Shown in pieces: positions 8,356 through 17,292 of a stretch of DNA of 64,000 bases. The stretch covers positions 62,001 through 126,000 of the forward strand of contig NZ_JBDJAC010000001.1 in NCBI RefSeq assembly GCF_039652615.1. The letters run 5' to 3'. Within the stretch, counting starts at the first letter, position 1; the number at the start of each line of letters is the position of its first letter. Made by a program: the position numbers and the translations under genes. Below the pieces are notes generated by a model, which saw only the letters and a program-made list of their open reading frames with translations, searched no databases and was not told where the DNA came from. The DNA is from Fulvimarina sp039652615 (GTDB lineage Bacteria > Pseudomonadota > Alphaproteobacteria > Rhizobiales > Rhizobiaceae).

Positions 8356-8390
8356 CATCGGAACGTCCGGGGAAACATCGGAAGGTCCGG
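8356..8390. repeat. tandem 15-bp direct repeat in the metX leader
   Basis: CATCGGAACGTCCGG (8356-8370) recurs as CATCGGAAGGTCCGG (8376-8390), with one mismatch and a period of exactly 20 bp, close to two helical turns. The pair ends 45 bp before the metX start. Such spacing is typical of cooperative repressor or activator binding. No regulator is known to me for this motif. Confidence 0.55.
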
Positions 8391-8483
8391 TGCGGCTCCA
8401 TGGACCGAATGCGCGCGCCGCATGGGCAAGCTCCCTGGTTGCGGCGAACCACGACGCGGAAAAATCATGGTTAAGAGATAGGG

Positions 8484-8499
8484 TTAATCAGCTCTTAAC
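8484..8499 (+). promoter_or_regulatory. CtrA box
   Basis: TTAATCAGCTCTTAAC matches the full CtrA consensus TTAA-N7-TTAAC without mismatch. It lies 76 bp upstream of the outer-membrane protein gene and about 170 bp upstream of divergent metX. It also overlaps an 8-bp inverted repeat, GTTAAGAG (8470-8477) with CTCTTAAC (8492-8499). The placement suggests cell-cycle control of the outer-membrane gene. Confidence 0.6.
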
Positions 8500-8575
8500 G
8501 CTTTAGCGCCATGGTGGCCCCAACGTTCACTCGATCGCGGATCGACGAACCGCCTTGAAGCAGGGGGATGCCGAC

Positions 8576-9388
8576 ATGTCGACAAAACTGAATGCGGCGC
8601 TTGTCGCGAGCGTAGCGTTGCTCGGATGGACCGCCGCACAGGCCGCTGACCTGCCGCCGATCTATTCCACACCGATCTATGAGACCGCGCCGGAATTGCA
8701 GCCCGTCGAGATCGGCAATGGTTGGTATCTGCGCGGCGATGTCGGCTACGCTTTCGAAAGCACGACCGATGCGGACTGGACGGTCGATCGCTACTACAAC
8801 GGCACGCAAACACGGTTCGGTCAGGGCAGCTACAGAGAGCTCGATATCGAGGGGGGCGCTGAATTTACTCTCGGTGCCGGCTATCGCTTTACCGATTACC
8901 TGCGGACGGATGTCACCGCCACACGCTTCGAGACCGATGTCAACATCGCCGACGGCACCTTCGACAACCTGCGTTCCGGTGATCTGACGGCCTGGCAGTT
9001 GATGGCGAATGGCTATTTCGATCTTGGAACCTATGTCGGTCTGACGCCCTATGTCGGCGCCGGTGTCGGGGCGACCCATGTCAATATCGATCAGACGACC
9101 TGCTCTTATCTTGGCGGCGACTGCACCTTCGGCAACACGTTCGTCTACGAACCGCAGGAAACCGATGATTGGCGCTTCACCTACTCGTTGATGGCGGGTG
9201 TTTCCTACGACATCAACAAGAGCCTGAAGCTCGATGTTGGCTACCGTTACTCCAATATCGACGGAGCGGATATGCCGGGGATGAGCGTCACCCATATCGC
9301 GGATGGCGATGTGTTCCGGCTTGAGCAGAAGGACAATGGTTTCGACCGGCATGCGATCTCGGTCGGCCTGCGCTACTCGCTCTGGTAG
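8576..9388 (+). CDS. outer-membrane beta-barrel protein (Omp25/OmpW-like size)
   Basis: A 270-residue exported protein with signal peptide 1-24 (cleavage after AQA). The mature part begins with 'ADLPPIYSTPIYE', a start common in Hyphomicrobiales surface barrels. It then alternates amphipathic strands such as 'GWYLRGDVGYAFES', 'FTLGAGYRFTDYLRTDVT' and 'LKLDVGYRYSNI', and it ends in the aromatic strand 'AISVGLRYSLW', whose C-terminal Trp is a typical barrel-assembly signal. Eight strands are plausible. Two cysteines (in TTCSY and DCTFG) may form an external loop disulfide. The ATG has AGGGGG upstream. A CtrA box sits 76 bp before the start. It probably stabilises the outer membrane or forms a small channel; the exact role is unknown. 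Confidence 0.85.
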   Translation: MSTKLNAALVASVALLGWTAAQAADLPPIYSTPIYETAPELQPVEIGNGWYLRGDVGYAFESTTDADWTVDRYYNGTQTRFGQGSYRELDIEGGAEFTLGAGYRFTDYLRTDVTATRFETDVNIADGTFDNLRSGDLTAWQLMANGYFDLGTYVGLTPYVGAGVGATHVNIDQTTCSYLGGDCTFGNTFVYEPQETDDWRFTYSLMAGVSYDINKSLKLDVGYRYSNIDGADMPGMSVTHIADGDVFRLEQKDNGFDRHAISVGLRYSLW

Positions 9389-9523
9389 GATCTGTTCGAT
9401 CTTCGCATCTTTGACTGCGGCTGAACCAGAAGCGCTTGCGGCCTTTCAAGCGGCGATATTCCTTCTTCGGAGAAAGACAGCTTGACCATCTCGTAGAAAG
9501 GTCATATCGCCCACAGTGGGACA

Positions 9524-9560
9524 CGCCTCCCCAACGAGGCGCGCCTATCTGAAAGGGTAG
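9524..9560 (+). promoter_or_regulatory. serC leader RNA motif
   Basis: Two consecutive hairpins lie just before serC: CGCCTC/GAGGCG (9524-9529 with 9536-9541, loop CCCAAC) and CTATC/GGTAG (9545-9549 with 9556-9560). The second hairpin contains the ribosome-binding sequence GAAAGGG. This agrees with the serC motif, a conserved structured leader described upstream of serC in alphaproteobacteria. By position it could control translation by hiding or exposing the Shine-Dalgarno. The ligand or partner, if any, is unknown. Confidence 0.7.
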
Positions 9561-9568
9561 CCAACGCT

Positions 9569-10744
<1,176 letters not shown>

Positions 10745-11012
10745 GGGCCGCTGCGCCGTCATCCTCGGCCTTGATCCCCAAGCTCGAACCTCATGATGAG
10801 GCTTCTGACCCCGGATCTTTCGTCACCCCGGCCTCCGAGCCGGGGTCCATTCCTCTCCGCTCGCCTCAAGCTCGGTCTTCCCATCGGTTTTGACGCGCTT
10901 CAGGCGAGGTTTGGATGCAATCCCGGTCCGCGAGGCCGGGGCGACGCTCTGCACGATTTCAGACAATCCCGCGCGCCCTTCATCGGCAGCGCCCATCCCT
11001 AGGACATCTCCC
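10745..11012. repeat. intergenic palindromic (REP-like) repeats between serC and serA
   Basis: The 268-nt spacer contains a strong palindrome, ACCCCGGC / GCCGGGGT (10825-10832 with 10839-10846), in the context 'CGTCACCCCGGC...TCCATTCC'. Less perfect related pieces occur near 10758-10785 and 10919-10950. Such CCGG-rich palindromes are dispersed intergenic elements in many Hyphomicrobiales genomes. Transcription of serA could cross them, or serA could have its own promoter. No gene is seen. Confidence 0.55.
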
Positions 11013-12611
11013 ATGGCACCACGCGTTCTCGTATCCGACAAGCTTTCCGAAACCGCCGTCCAGATTTTCCGCGATCGCGGCGTGGAGGTCGACTTCCAGC
11101 CGAACCTCGGCAAGGACAAGGAAAAGCTGCTCGAAGTGATCGGCCAGTATGACGGCCTCGCGATTCGCTCGGCCACCAAGGTCACCGAGAAGATCATCGA
11201 AGCTGCGACGAACCTGAAGGTCGTCGGCCGGGCCGGGATAGGCGTCGACAATGTCGACATTCCCGCGGCCTCCAAGAAGGGCATCATCGTGATGAACACG
11301 CCCTTCGGCAATTCGATCACGACGGCGGAACATGCGATTGCGATGATGTTCGCGGTGGCGCGCCAGCTGCCAGCGGCCGACGCCTCCACCCAGGCCGGCA
11401 AATGGGAAAAGAGCCGCTTCATGGGTGTCGAGCTGACCGGCAAGACGCTGGGCGTGATCGGCTGCGGCAATATCGGCGCGATCGTTGCGAGCCGCGGCGT
11501 TGGCCTTCGCATGCGGGTCATCGCCTTCGATCCCTATCTCTCGCAGGAGCGGGCAAACCAGCTCGGCATCGAGAAGGTCGAGCTCGAAGATCTTTACAAG
11601 CGCGCCGACTTCATCACCCTCCATACTCCGATGACGGACAAGACGCGCGGCATGATCAATGCCGAAGCCTTGAACAAGATGCGCAATGGCGTGCGGATCG
11701 TGAACTGCGCGCGCGGGGGCCTGATCGTCGAGGCGGATCTGGCGGAAGCTATCAAGTCCGGCAAAGTGGCGGGCGCCGGTGTCGACGTCTTCGAGACCGA
11801 GCCGGCCACGGACTCGCCGCTCTTCGGTCTCGACAATGTCGTCTGCACGCCGCATCTCGGCGCCTCGACGACGGAAGCGCAGGAGAATGTCGCGCTTCAG
11901 GTCGCCGAACAGATGTCGGATTACCTGACGCGCGGCGCTGTGACGAACGCAATCAACATGCCGTCGATCACCGCCGAAGAAGCGCCGATTCTGACGCCCT
12001 TCGTGAAGCTCGCCGAATGCCTCGGTGCGTTCGTCGGTCAGGTGACGGAAGAAGCGATCCGCTCCGTCGAGATCGTCTATGACGGGCTCGTGTCGGACAT
12101 GAACACGAAGGCTCTCACCTCGGCGACGCTCGCCGGCCTGATGAAGAGCCAGGTTGCCGATGTGAACATGGTGTCCGCGCCGATCATGGCGCGCGAACGC
12201 GGTATTCAGATCACCGAGTCGAAGCGCGACAAGTCCGGTGTGTTCGACAGCTTCATCAAGCTGACGATCGTTACGGAAAAGCAGACCCGCTCAGTGGCCG
12301 GCACTGTATTTTCGGACGGCAAGCCACGCTTCATCCAGATCAAGGGCATCAATATCGACGCGGAGATCGGCGAGCACATGGTCTACACGACCAACAACGA
12401 TGCGCCGGGTATCATTGGCCTTCTTGGTTCGGTGTTCGGAGATGCGGGTGTCAATATCGCGAACTTCCAGCTTGGCCGTAACCGGCCCGGCGGTGACGCG
12501 ATCGCGCTGCTCTACGTCGACTCGGCGGTGCCGGAGGGTGTGCTGGATCAGGTGCGCGACCACAAGGAAATCCACCGGGCGGTCGCCTTGCGGTTCCCGA
12601 ATATTTCGTAG
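11013..12611 (+). CDS. serA: D-3-phosphoglycerate dehydrogenase SerA
   Basis: A 532-residue NAD-dependent enzyme oxidising 3-phosphoglycerate to 3-phosphohydroxypyruvate, the entry to serine synthesis. The Rossmann motif is VIGCGNIG (148-155). The substrate Arg lies in NCARGG, the catalytic His in PHLGAS, and the acidic residue before them. The long C-terminal part holds the allosteric substrate-binding domain and an ACT domain (about 455-530, 'VYTTNNDAPGIIGLLGSVF') that normally binds serine for feedback inhibition. I start at ATG (MAPRVLV) with AGGACA upstream; 41 upstream codons are open but run through repeat DNA. Confidence 0.95.
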   Translation: MAPRVLVSDKLSETAVQIFRDRGVEVDFQPNLGKDKEKLLEVIGQYDGLAIRSATKVTEKIIEAATNLKVVGRAGIGVDNVDIPAASKKGIIVMNTPFGNSITTAEHAIAMMFAVARQLPAADASTQAGKWEKSRFMGVELTGKTLGVIGCGNIGAIVASRGVGLRMRVIAFDPYLSQERANQLGIEKVELEDLYKRADFITLHTPMTDKTRGMINAEALNKMRNGVRIVNCARGGLIVEADLAEAIKSGKVAGAGVDVFETEPATDSPLFGLDNVVCTPHLGASTTEAQENVALQVAEQMSDYLTRGAVTNAINMPSITAEEAPILTPFVKLAECLGAFVGQVTEEAIRSVEIVYDGLVSDMNTKALTSATLAGLMKSQVADVNMVSAPIMARERGIQITESKRDKSGVFDSFIKLTIVTEKQTRSVAGTVFSDGKPRFIQIKGINIDAEIGEHMVYTTNNDAPGIIGLLGSVFGDAGVNIANFQLGRNRPGGDAIALLYVDSAVPEGVLDQVRDHKEIHRAVALRFPNIS

Positions 12612-12632
12612 GCGAAAAGACCATTCCTATAG

Positions 12633-12664
12633 CATGAGATCCGATTTCGACATCGGGTCTCATG
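12633..12664 (+). terminator. hairpin after serA
   Basis: CATGAGATCCGAT (12633-12645) pairs with ATCGGGTCTCATG (12652-12664), 13 bp with one T-G wobble and a 6-nt loop, 21 nt after the serA stop. There is no long T-run, so it may be a processing or stability element rather than a true terminator. It also faces the convergent diguanylate cyclase gene. Confidence 0.5.
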
Positions 12665-12771
12665 TTCTTCGAAAGCCGGACCTATTTTGGGCTCCAACGC
12701 TTGATGCAGCGGGATGAACGACTGGGCTGCCGTCGCCCCATGAAACTGATGGTTTTTAAGCTCCGCTGAAC

Positions 12772-13875
12772 CTATGCCGCCACGCGTTCTGGTCCGGCCC
12801 CGATGACAACCCGATTTCGGCCCTGGCGCTTGGCGGCATAAAGCGCCTTGTCCGCGGCATTGAAGAGATCGGCAAAGTTCTCGATCTCTGTCGCAACGCC
12901 AATACTGATCGTTACGCGATGGCCGGTATCAGGGTCGAGCGGGCCCTTCTCTTCCACGACGCCGCGAATGCGTTCGGCGGTGCTGGCCGCCCCTGCGGCA
13001 TCGGCGCCTGGCATCGCAACGACGATCTCCTCGCCGCCATAGCGAGTAATCAGATCGCTGCGCCGCATGTGTTGGCGAATGATATCCGCGATCCAGACGA
13101 GAACGACATCGCCTGCCTCATGTCCCAGCGTGTCGTTGATCGTCTTGAAATGATCGACATCGATGACGAGCAGCGAGACCGGTGTGCCGTCTCGGCGAGC
13201 GCGTTCGAAAACGGGTCCGATTCGGCGTTCGAAATCGCGTCGGTTCGGCAGCTTGGTCAGCGGATCGGTGTGCGCCTCGACCGCAAGGCGCTGGCGCGAG
13301 GAATGTGTCTTGCACGCGTCGTTGAGCACCTTGCCGAGAATGAGAACGCCGAGTGTATCGGCGACGGTCAACGGCCCGATTGCCGAAAGAAACATCTGAG
13401 CGGCGTTTGGAACGGGCACGATCAGGATGAAGAGCAGCGGGATATTGCTCAAAAAGCCGAGAATCAGCAGTTTCGCAAACGAGATCGGCAGGGTTTTGCC
13501 GATTGCCAATTTTGTGAACGCGATGCCCAGTATCGCGGTCGAAACGATGTTGGCCACACCCGCTGGCGCGCCAACGCCGCCATCGTAAAGTCGCAAGGCG
13601 ACCGTCATCGCGGCGGCAATCACGGCTGACAGGGTTCCGCCGAAGGGCGCGGCAAGAACCAGCATGACCGCGCGGGGATCGATGAAAAGACCGGGAACGA
13701 ATTCTGTGGTGTTGGCTATCGCGAGGCATCCGCCGGTTCCGAACATGATGCCGATCAGGATGCTTCTCACGGCGCCTTTATCCGTGCCTCGCAGGATGTA
13801 GGCATAGGCGAGGGTCACCAGGGCAAAGACGCCAAGACTGTTCACCATGCCGAGCAGCAATTCCGGTTCGCGCAT
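12772..13875 (-). CDS. membrane diguanylate cyclase (5TM-type sensor, GGEEI)
   Basis: A 367-residue c-di-GMP synthase. The N-terminal 190 residues form about five or six membrane spans of the 5TMR-LYT type ('GTGGCLAIANTTEFVPG' at 46-62, 'LVLAAPFGGTLSAVIAA' at 72-88). The GGDEF domain (about 200-360) has 'DPLTKLPNRRDFE', 'VIDVDHFKTINDTLGH' and the active-site variant GGEEI (280-284). Glu in third place is normal; Ile instead of Phe is a common tolerated change. The inhibitory I-site RRSD (271-274) sits five residues before it, so product inhibition is expected. I start at ATG 13875 because GAGGAG lies 5 nt upstream; a TTG 17 codons earlier has no such site. Confidence 0.9.
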   Translation of the reverse strand: MREPELLLGMVNSLGVFALVTLAYAYILRGTDKGAVRSILIGIMFGTGGCLAIANTTEFVPGLFIDPRAVMLVLAAPFGGTLSAVIAAAMTVALRLYDGGVGAPAGVANIVSTAILGIAFTKLAIGKTLPISFAKLLILGFLSNIPLLFILIVPVPNAAQMFLSAIGPLTVADTLGVLILGKVLNDACKTHSSRQRLAVEAHTDPLTKLPNRRDFERRIGPVFERARRDGTPVSLLVIDVDHFKTINDTLGHEAGDVVLVWIADIIRQHMRRSDLITRYGGEEIVVAMPGADAAGAASTAERIRGVVEEKGPLDPDTGHRVTISIGVATEIENFADLFNAADKALYAAKRQGRNRVVIGAGPERVAA

Positions 13876-14605
13876 CAGTCTCCTCGCGGCGAGGGGGCCG
13901 GTAAGCGGGCCCCGCTTTTTGGACAACCCTTTGCGATAGCAAGGGATTGGGGCCTGCGTTCCGATGTGACAAAAGCGGGTTCAAACTTGAGATCGAGACT
14001 ATGCCGGTAAAGTTACGCAAATCGTAACGCCCAGATGCGTCACCAAGATCGATCTCGGTTTACGGCGCTGTTTAAGAGCGTAGCGTTTGAACCGTTATTA
14101 ATATTTTTGTGATGTGAAATTAATGCCTGACAGCTATCAAATCATTACATGTGCGCGAAGCGTTACGATATATAGATTCTTTGACCTATAAAAATATGCG
14201 TTATTGACCTGTCTGAATTTTCAAAATGAGTGACAGACCGCTAGATGTGCTTGGTGTTCCATTTCAATTGCCGCAGGTTTGGGGTGAAATGACGAAATCG
14301 AATTCTTTCCTCGCAACAGCATTCTAGTTCGGGTTTCTCTGATTTCGCCAGTCGCTTCGTCAATAAAACGGAGAAGGGGCAATTCTGTGAACCGAGATAT
14401 TGAGAACTCTTCCACGTCCTCCGGGTGGAAAGATCAAGCTTTAAGCCAGCACGAAGCGATAGAAAGAGGGTGAAATCCGTTGCATTCGGCTCGGGTCAGT
14501 GCGGCCTTTCGATTTTAATATCCGGCCATTAACGGCTTCCTTACCGAGACCCGGCACATGATAACGGTCGTTATTCGATCTCGACCGAGATTAAGAGGGT
14601 CCCCG
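13876..14605. other. AT-rich gene-free gap before the chemoreceptor gene
   Basis: These 730 nt are clearly more AT-rich than their surroundings, especially 14080-14250. No gene can be supported. Weak candidates are a 64-codon minus frame (14221-14415, GTG start, contains 'LPLLRFIDEATGEIRE'), a 33-codon plus frame from 14227 and a 28-codon plus frame from GTG 14387 with GGAGAAGGGG upstream. The region probably holds the two divergent promoters and perhaps an unannotated small RNA or decayed foreign DNA. Confidence 0.35.
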
Positions 14606-16555
14606 ATGCTATCTAAACTGTCGTTGTCTGCGAAAACGGCCGGCATGGTCGTCATCAGTCTGCTGATGCTCATGGCAGCAGTCCTCGGCACGACCGTCGT
14701 GACATTGGACCAAAGCGCCGAAGACCAGGCGATCGCGCGCCAGGAAACAAACATGCGGGTCGCGTGGAATGTGCTTGGCAATATTGGCACGAATTACACC
14801 TTGCGGAACGGCAAGATGTACGCCGACGGAACCGTTCTCAACGACAATACCGCGATGGTCGATACGGTGAAGGACCTTGTGGGCGGGACTGCGACGATCT
14901 TCATGGGCGACACGCGCGTCACCACCAATGTGATGAAGGACGACGGCACCCGCGCGGTGGGTACGAAGCTGGCGAAAGGCCCGGTCTACGATGCGGTTCT
15001 CGAGCGCGGCGAACCCTATCGCGGGGAGGCCGACATTCTGGGAACATCGTTCTATACGGCCTACGACCCCATCAAGAATGCCAGTGGGGAAACAATCGGC
15101 GTTCTCTATGTCGGCGTGAAAGCAGACGAGTTCTTCGCAACCGTCCATCGTCTGGAGATGAGCATTTTCCTCGTTTCGCTCGTCCTTGTTGTGCTGCTCT
15201 CGATCGGCTGTGTTTTGGCATCGCGCAAGATCTTCGCTCCTCTCAACTATCTGAAAGTTGCAACCGAGCGCCTTGGCACTGGCCAATTGGAAACTGCAAT
15301 TCCCGGCACCAGACGCGCCGACGAGATCGGTGCGCTTGCGCGCACCATCGACGGCCTGAGAAAAGGCGCAATTGAAAAAGAGCGCGTCGAACAGCAGGCC
15401 CGGCAGACCGAACAGACGGTGAGCGCCGAGCGGGATAATGCCGATAAACGCCAGGAAGAGACCATGTCTCAGCAGGCGAAGGTCGTCCGGGATATCGGCG
15501 CGGGCCTCAACAGGCTTGCCGAGGGCGATCTCACCGCGCGCATCGAAACGGCATTCCCGCCAGCCTACGAAAAGCTTCGCAGCGATTTCAACCGCGCTCT
15601 CGAGGCCATTGAATCGGCGATCGGCTCGATCGCCGATGTGTCTGGCTCGATCGAGACCGGCGTTTCGGAAATCCGGGCCGCTTCCGACGACCTCTCACTG
15701 CGGACCGAACGCCAGGCCGCGAGCCTTCAGGAAACAGCCTCTGCCATCGGCGAGATCAGCGAGGGCGTGAACGACACGTCGAAGCAGGCGCGCACGGCGC
15801 GCGAGACGGCGAACGCCGCGAAGCGTAGAGCCGACGATTCTGTCTCCGTCGTCGAGGAAGCGCGTCAGGCCATGTCGGGCATCGATGCATCCTCAAGGCA
15901 GATGTCGCAGATTATCACCGTGATCGACGAGATCGCTTTCCAGACCAACCTTCTTGCGCTCAATGCGGGCGTCGAGGCGGCGCGGGCCGGGGAGGCGGGC
16001 CGCGGCTTTGCGGTGGTCGCCCAGGAAGTGCGCGCGCTTGCCCAGCGCTCGGCCGACTCGGCCCATGAAATCAAGAAGCTCATCAACGATTCAGGCGAGA
16101 GGGTCGGCCACGGCGTGCAGCTCGTCGACAAGGCGGGCTCGTCTCTCACCGAAATCGCGGGGCTGATCGCCGAGATCAACGCGTCGATCTCGGCGATTTC
16201 CGAGGCGGCGTCGGGCCAGTCGACCGGACTTGGCGAAGTGAACACGACCGTGACGGATATGGATCAGACAACACAGCAGAATGCCGCGATGGTGGAAGAA
16301 ACCACGGCCGCGACCTATCAGCTGGCAGAAGAGGCGAAGCATCTCGGATTGTTGATCGCGAAGTTCGCCCTTTCCAAGCGTCCGGCCGCCAAGGCGCGAC
16401 CTGCGGCTCCCGAGCCGGTCGCCCACAAGCCGGCCCCGGCTCCCGCATTGGTCGCGGCCAAGCCGAAGCCTGCGCCGGCCCCCAAGCGCAGCGCGCCAAT
16501 TCAGGTCGGCAACACGATGATGAAGCCCGCCGAGGACGACTGGGAAGAATTCTGA
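14606..16555 (+). CDS. methyl-accepting chemotaxis protein with Cache sensor
   Basis: A 649-residue chemoreceptor: TM1 about 11-33, a periplasmic single-Cache domain (34-180, 'GTSFYTAYDPIKNASGETIG'), TM2 about 183-205, HAMP (about 206-258), a second HAMP-like segment, then the signalling domain. The hairpin tip has 'IDEIAFQTNLLALNAGVEAA' and 'GRGFAVVAQEVRALAQRSA', which contact CheA/CheW. The Pro/Ala-rich linker ends in DWEEF, an NWETF-like docking pentapeptide for CheR/CheB. Start ATG (MLSKLSLS) has GAGGGT upstream; a start 16 codons earlier would put Arg residues before the membrane span and is less likely. It is an orphan receptor with no che genes in the window; Cache_3-type sensors usually bind small organic acids, but the ligand is unknown. 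Confidence 0.93.
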   Translation: MLSKLSLSAKTAGMVVISLLMLMAAVLGTTVVTLDQSAEDQAIARQETNMRVAWNVLGNIGTNYTLRNGKMYADGTVLNDNTAMVDTVKDLVGGTATIFMGDTRVTTNVMKDDGTRAVGTKLAKGPVYDAVLERGEPYRGEADILGTSFYTAYDPIKNASGETIGVLYVGVKADEFFATVHRLEMSIFLVSLVLVVLLSIGCVLASRKIFAPLNYLKVATERLGTGQLETAIPGTRRADEIGALARTIDGLRKGAIEKERVEQQARQTEQTVSAERDNADKRQEETMSQQAKVVRDIGAGLNRLAEGDLTARIETAFPPAYEKLRSDFNRALEAIESAIGSIADVSGSIETGVSEIRAASDDLSLRTERQAASLQETASAIGEISEGVNDTSKQARTARETANAAKRRADDSVSVVEEARQAMSGIDASSRQMSQIITVIDEIAFQTNLLALNAGVEAARAGEAGRGFAVVAQEVRALAQRSADSAHEIKKLINDSGERVGHGVQLVDKAGSSLTEIAGLIAEINASISAISEAASGQSTGLGEVNTTVTDMDQTTQQNAAMVEETTAATYQLAEEAKHLGLLIAKFALSKRPAAKARPAAPEPVAHKPAPAPALVAAKPKPAPAPKRSAPIQVGNTMMKPAEDDWEEF

Positions 16556-16588
16556 GCCACGCTTCAATCCTCGAATTTTCGAAGACGA

Positions 16589-16624
16589 CGCCGGTCCGCC
16601 CGTGAGGTGCGGACCGGCGTTTTT
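16589..16624 (+). terminator. rho-independent terminator of the chemoreceptor gene
   Basis: An 11-bp perfect stem, CGCCGGTCCGC (16589-16599) with GCGGACCGGCG (16609-16619), has a 9-nt loop and a run of five T directly after. It starts 34 nt past the stop codon. Confidence 0.9.
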
Positions 16625-16711
16625 CATGTCTGCTTGCTGCGCTTCTATTTTCGCAAGAATGATCCGGCCTCATTCCGAGCCGTTTAAGACCGCAATATCC
16701 GGTCCATTCCT

Positions 16712-16875
16712 TGCTCCTCCAGCAGGATTACCTCGATAACGAAAGACAGCACTGCGATGTGGTGGCCACGCAGCACTTCGCCGAGGATCAGGACGGCGAG
16801 GATCGCGCCGAAGATCGGGACGAAATTGACGAAGAGGTTCGCGCACTTGGCCACGATGGCCTTGACGCCCCGGAT
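16712..16875 (-). pseudogene. remnant of an EamA/DMT permease gene (paralogue of 18922-19821)
   Basis: These 164 nt align without gaps to 18947-19110, the 3' part of the nearby DMT permease gene, with about 23 differences by eye (about 86 % identity). Translated on the minus strand the piece still reads in frame, with 'ANLFVNFVPIFGAILAVL' matching 'ANLFVNLVPIFGAILAVL' of the intact protein. Homology stops abruptly at 16875, and no N-terminal part or start is present. It is therefore a decayed fragment of a second permease gene, left by a duplication or by acquisition and deletion. The intact copy lies about 2 kb away in the same orientation. Confidence 0.8.
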
Positions 16876-17292
16876 TTCATATCTGCTGTAGGTTTGAACT
16901 CCAACGGTTTCATGGGGCCGTCGCGAGCCTGAGCAGCGCCCAACACCAGCGGCCCAATATAGTGACGCATCGGGCCGATAAAACGCTCACGAGCCATTCG
17001 TCAGACGAGAATTGGCCCGCCGGTCAATCCAATTCTCCGGCGGGTCAAAGGGCGGGATGCGATCGCCTTTTCACCTGAATATCTAGGTCGGTTCGATCAG
17101 CTTCTGCGACCTTCGCCGGCTGAGCACGCATTTGTCACCGTCGGAGCAGGTGGATTGGCAATAAAACAAGTATCGCCAGAATGGTCTGAACTCTTTCTGG
17201 CGGCGAATGCTTCGCACGAGGTCGCTGGATATGAGAGCGAGACCGGTCAGATCAGCCGACTCGGCAGTTCGTTGACAGTTAAGCGCTTTGCG
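16876..17292. other. gene-free stretch with inverted repeats
   Basis: No gene can be supported here. A minus frame starting at 16997 ('MARERFIGPMRHYIGP...') runs into the permease remnant in another frame and is probably debris. A hairpin CCCGCCGG (17016-17023) / CCGGCGGG (17037-17044) also contains ATTGG/CCAAT; it has no T-run. The stretch, together with the permease remnant, looks like a rearrangement scar. Confidence 0.45.

Noticed and set aside
8312..8470. SAM-II riboswitch upstream of metX
   Set aside because: The sequence lacks the SAM-II core (conserved loop, GCTAAA near the start codon); only a tandem repeat and weak stems are found.
8495..9352. 285-codon minus frame opposite the outer-membrane gene
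   Set aside because: The plus strand shows a signal peptide, a barrel pattern and a C-terminal Trp; the minus frame shows no domain.
14221..14415. 64-codon minus frame in the AT-rich gap
   Set aside because: It has a GTG start with too short a spacing to GGAGG, no family and no partner. It is mentioned only in the gap entry.
16788..16997. 69-codon minus frame starting MARERFIGP
   Set aside because: It runs into the permease remnant in the wrong frame. It might be debris of another gene but cannot be supported.
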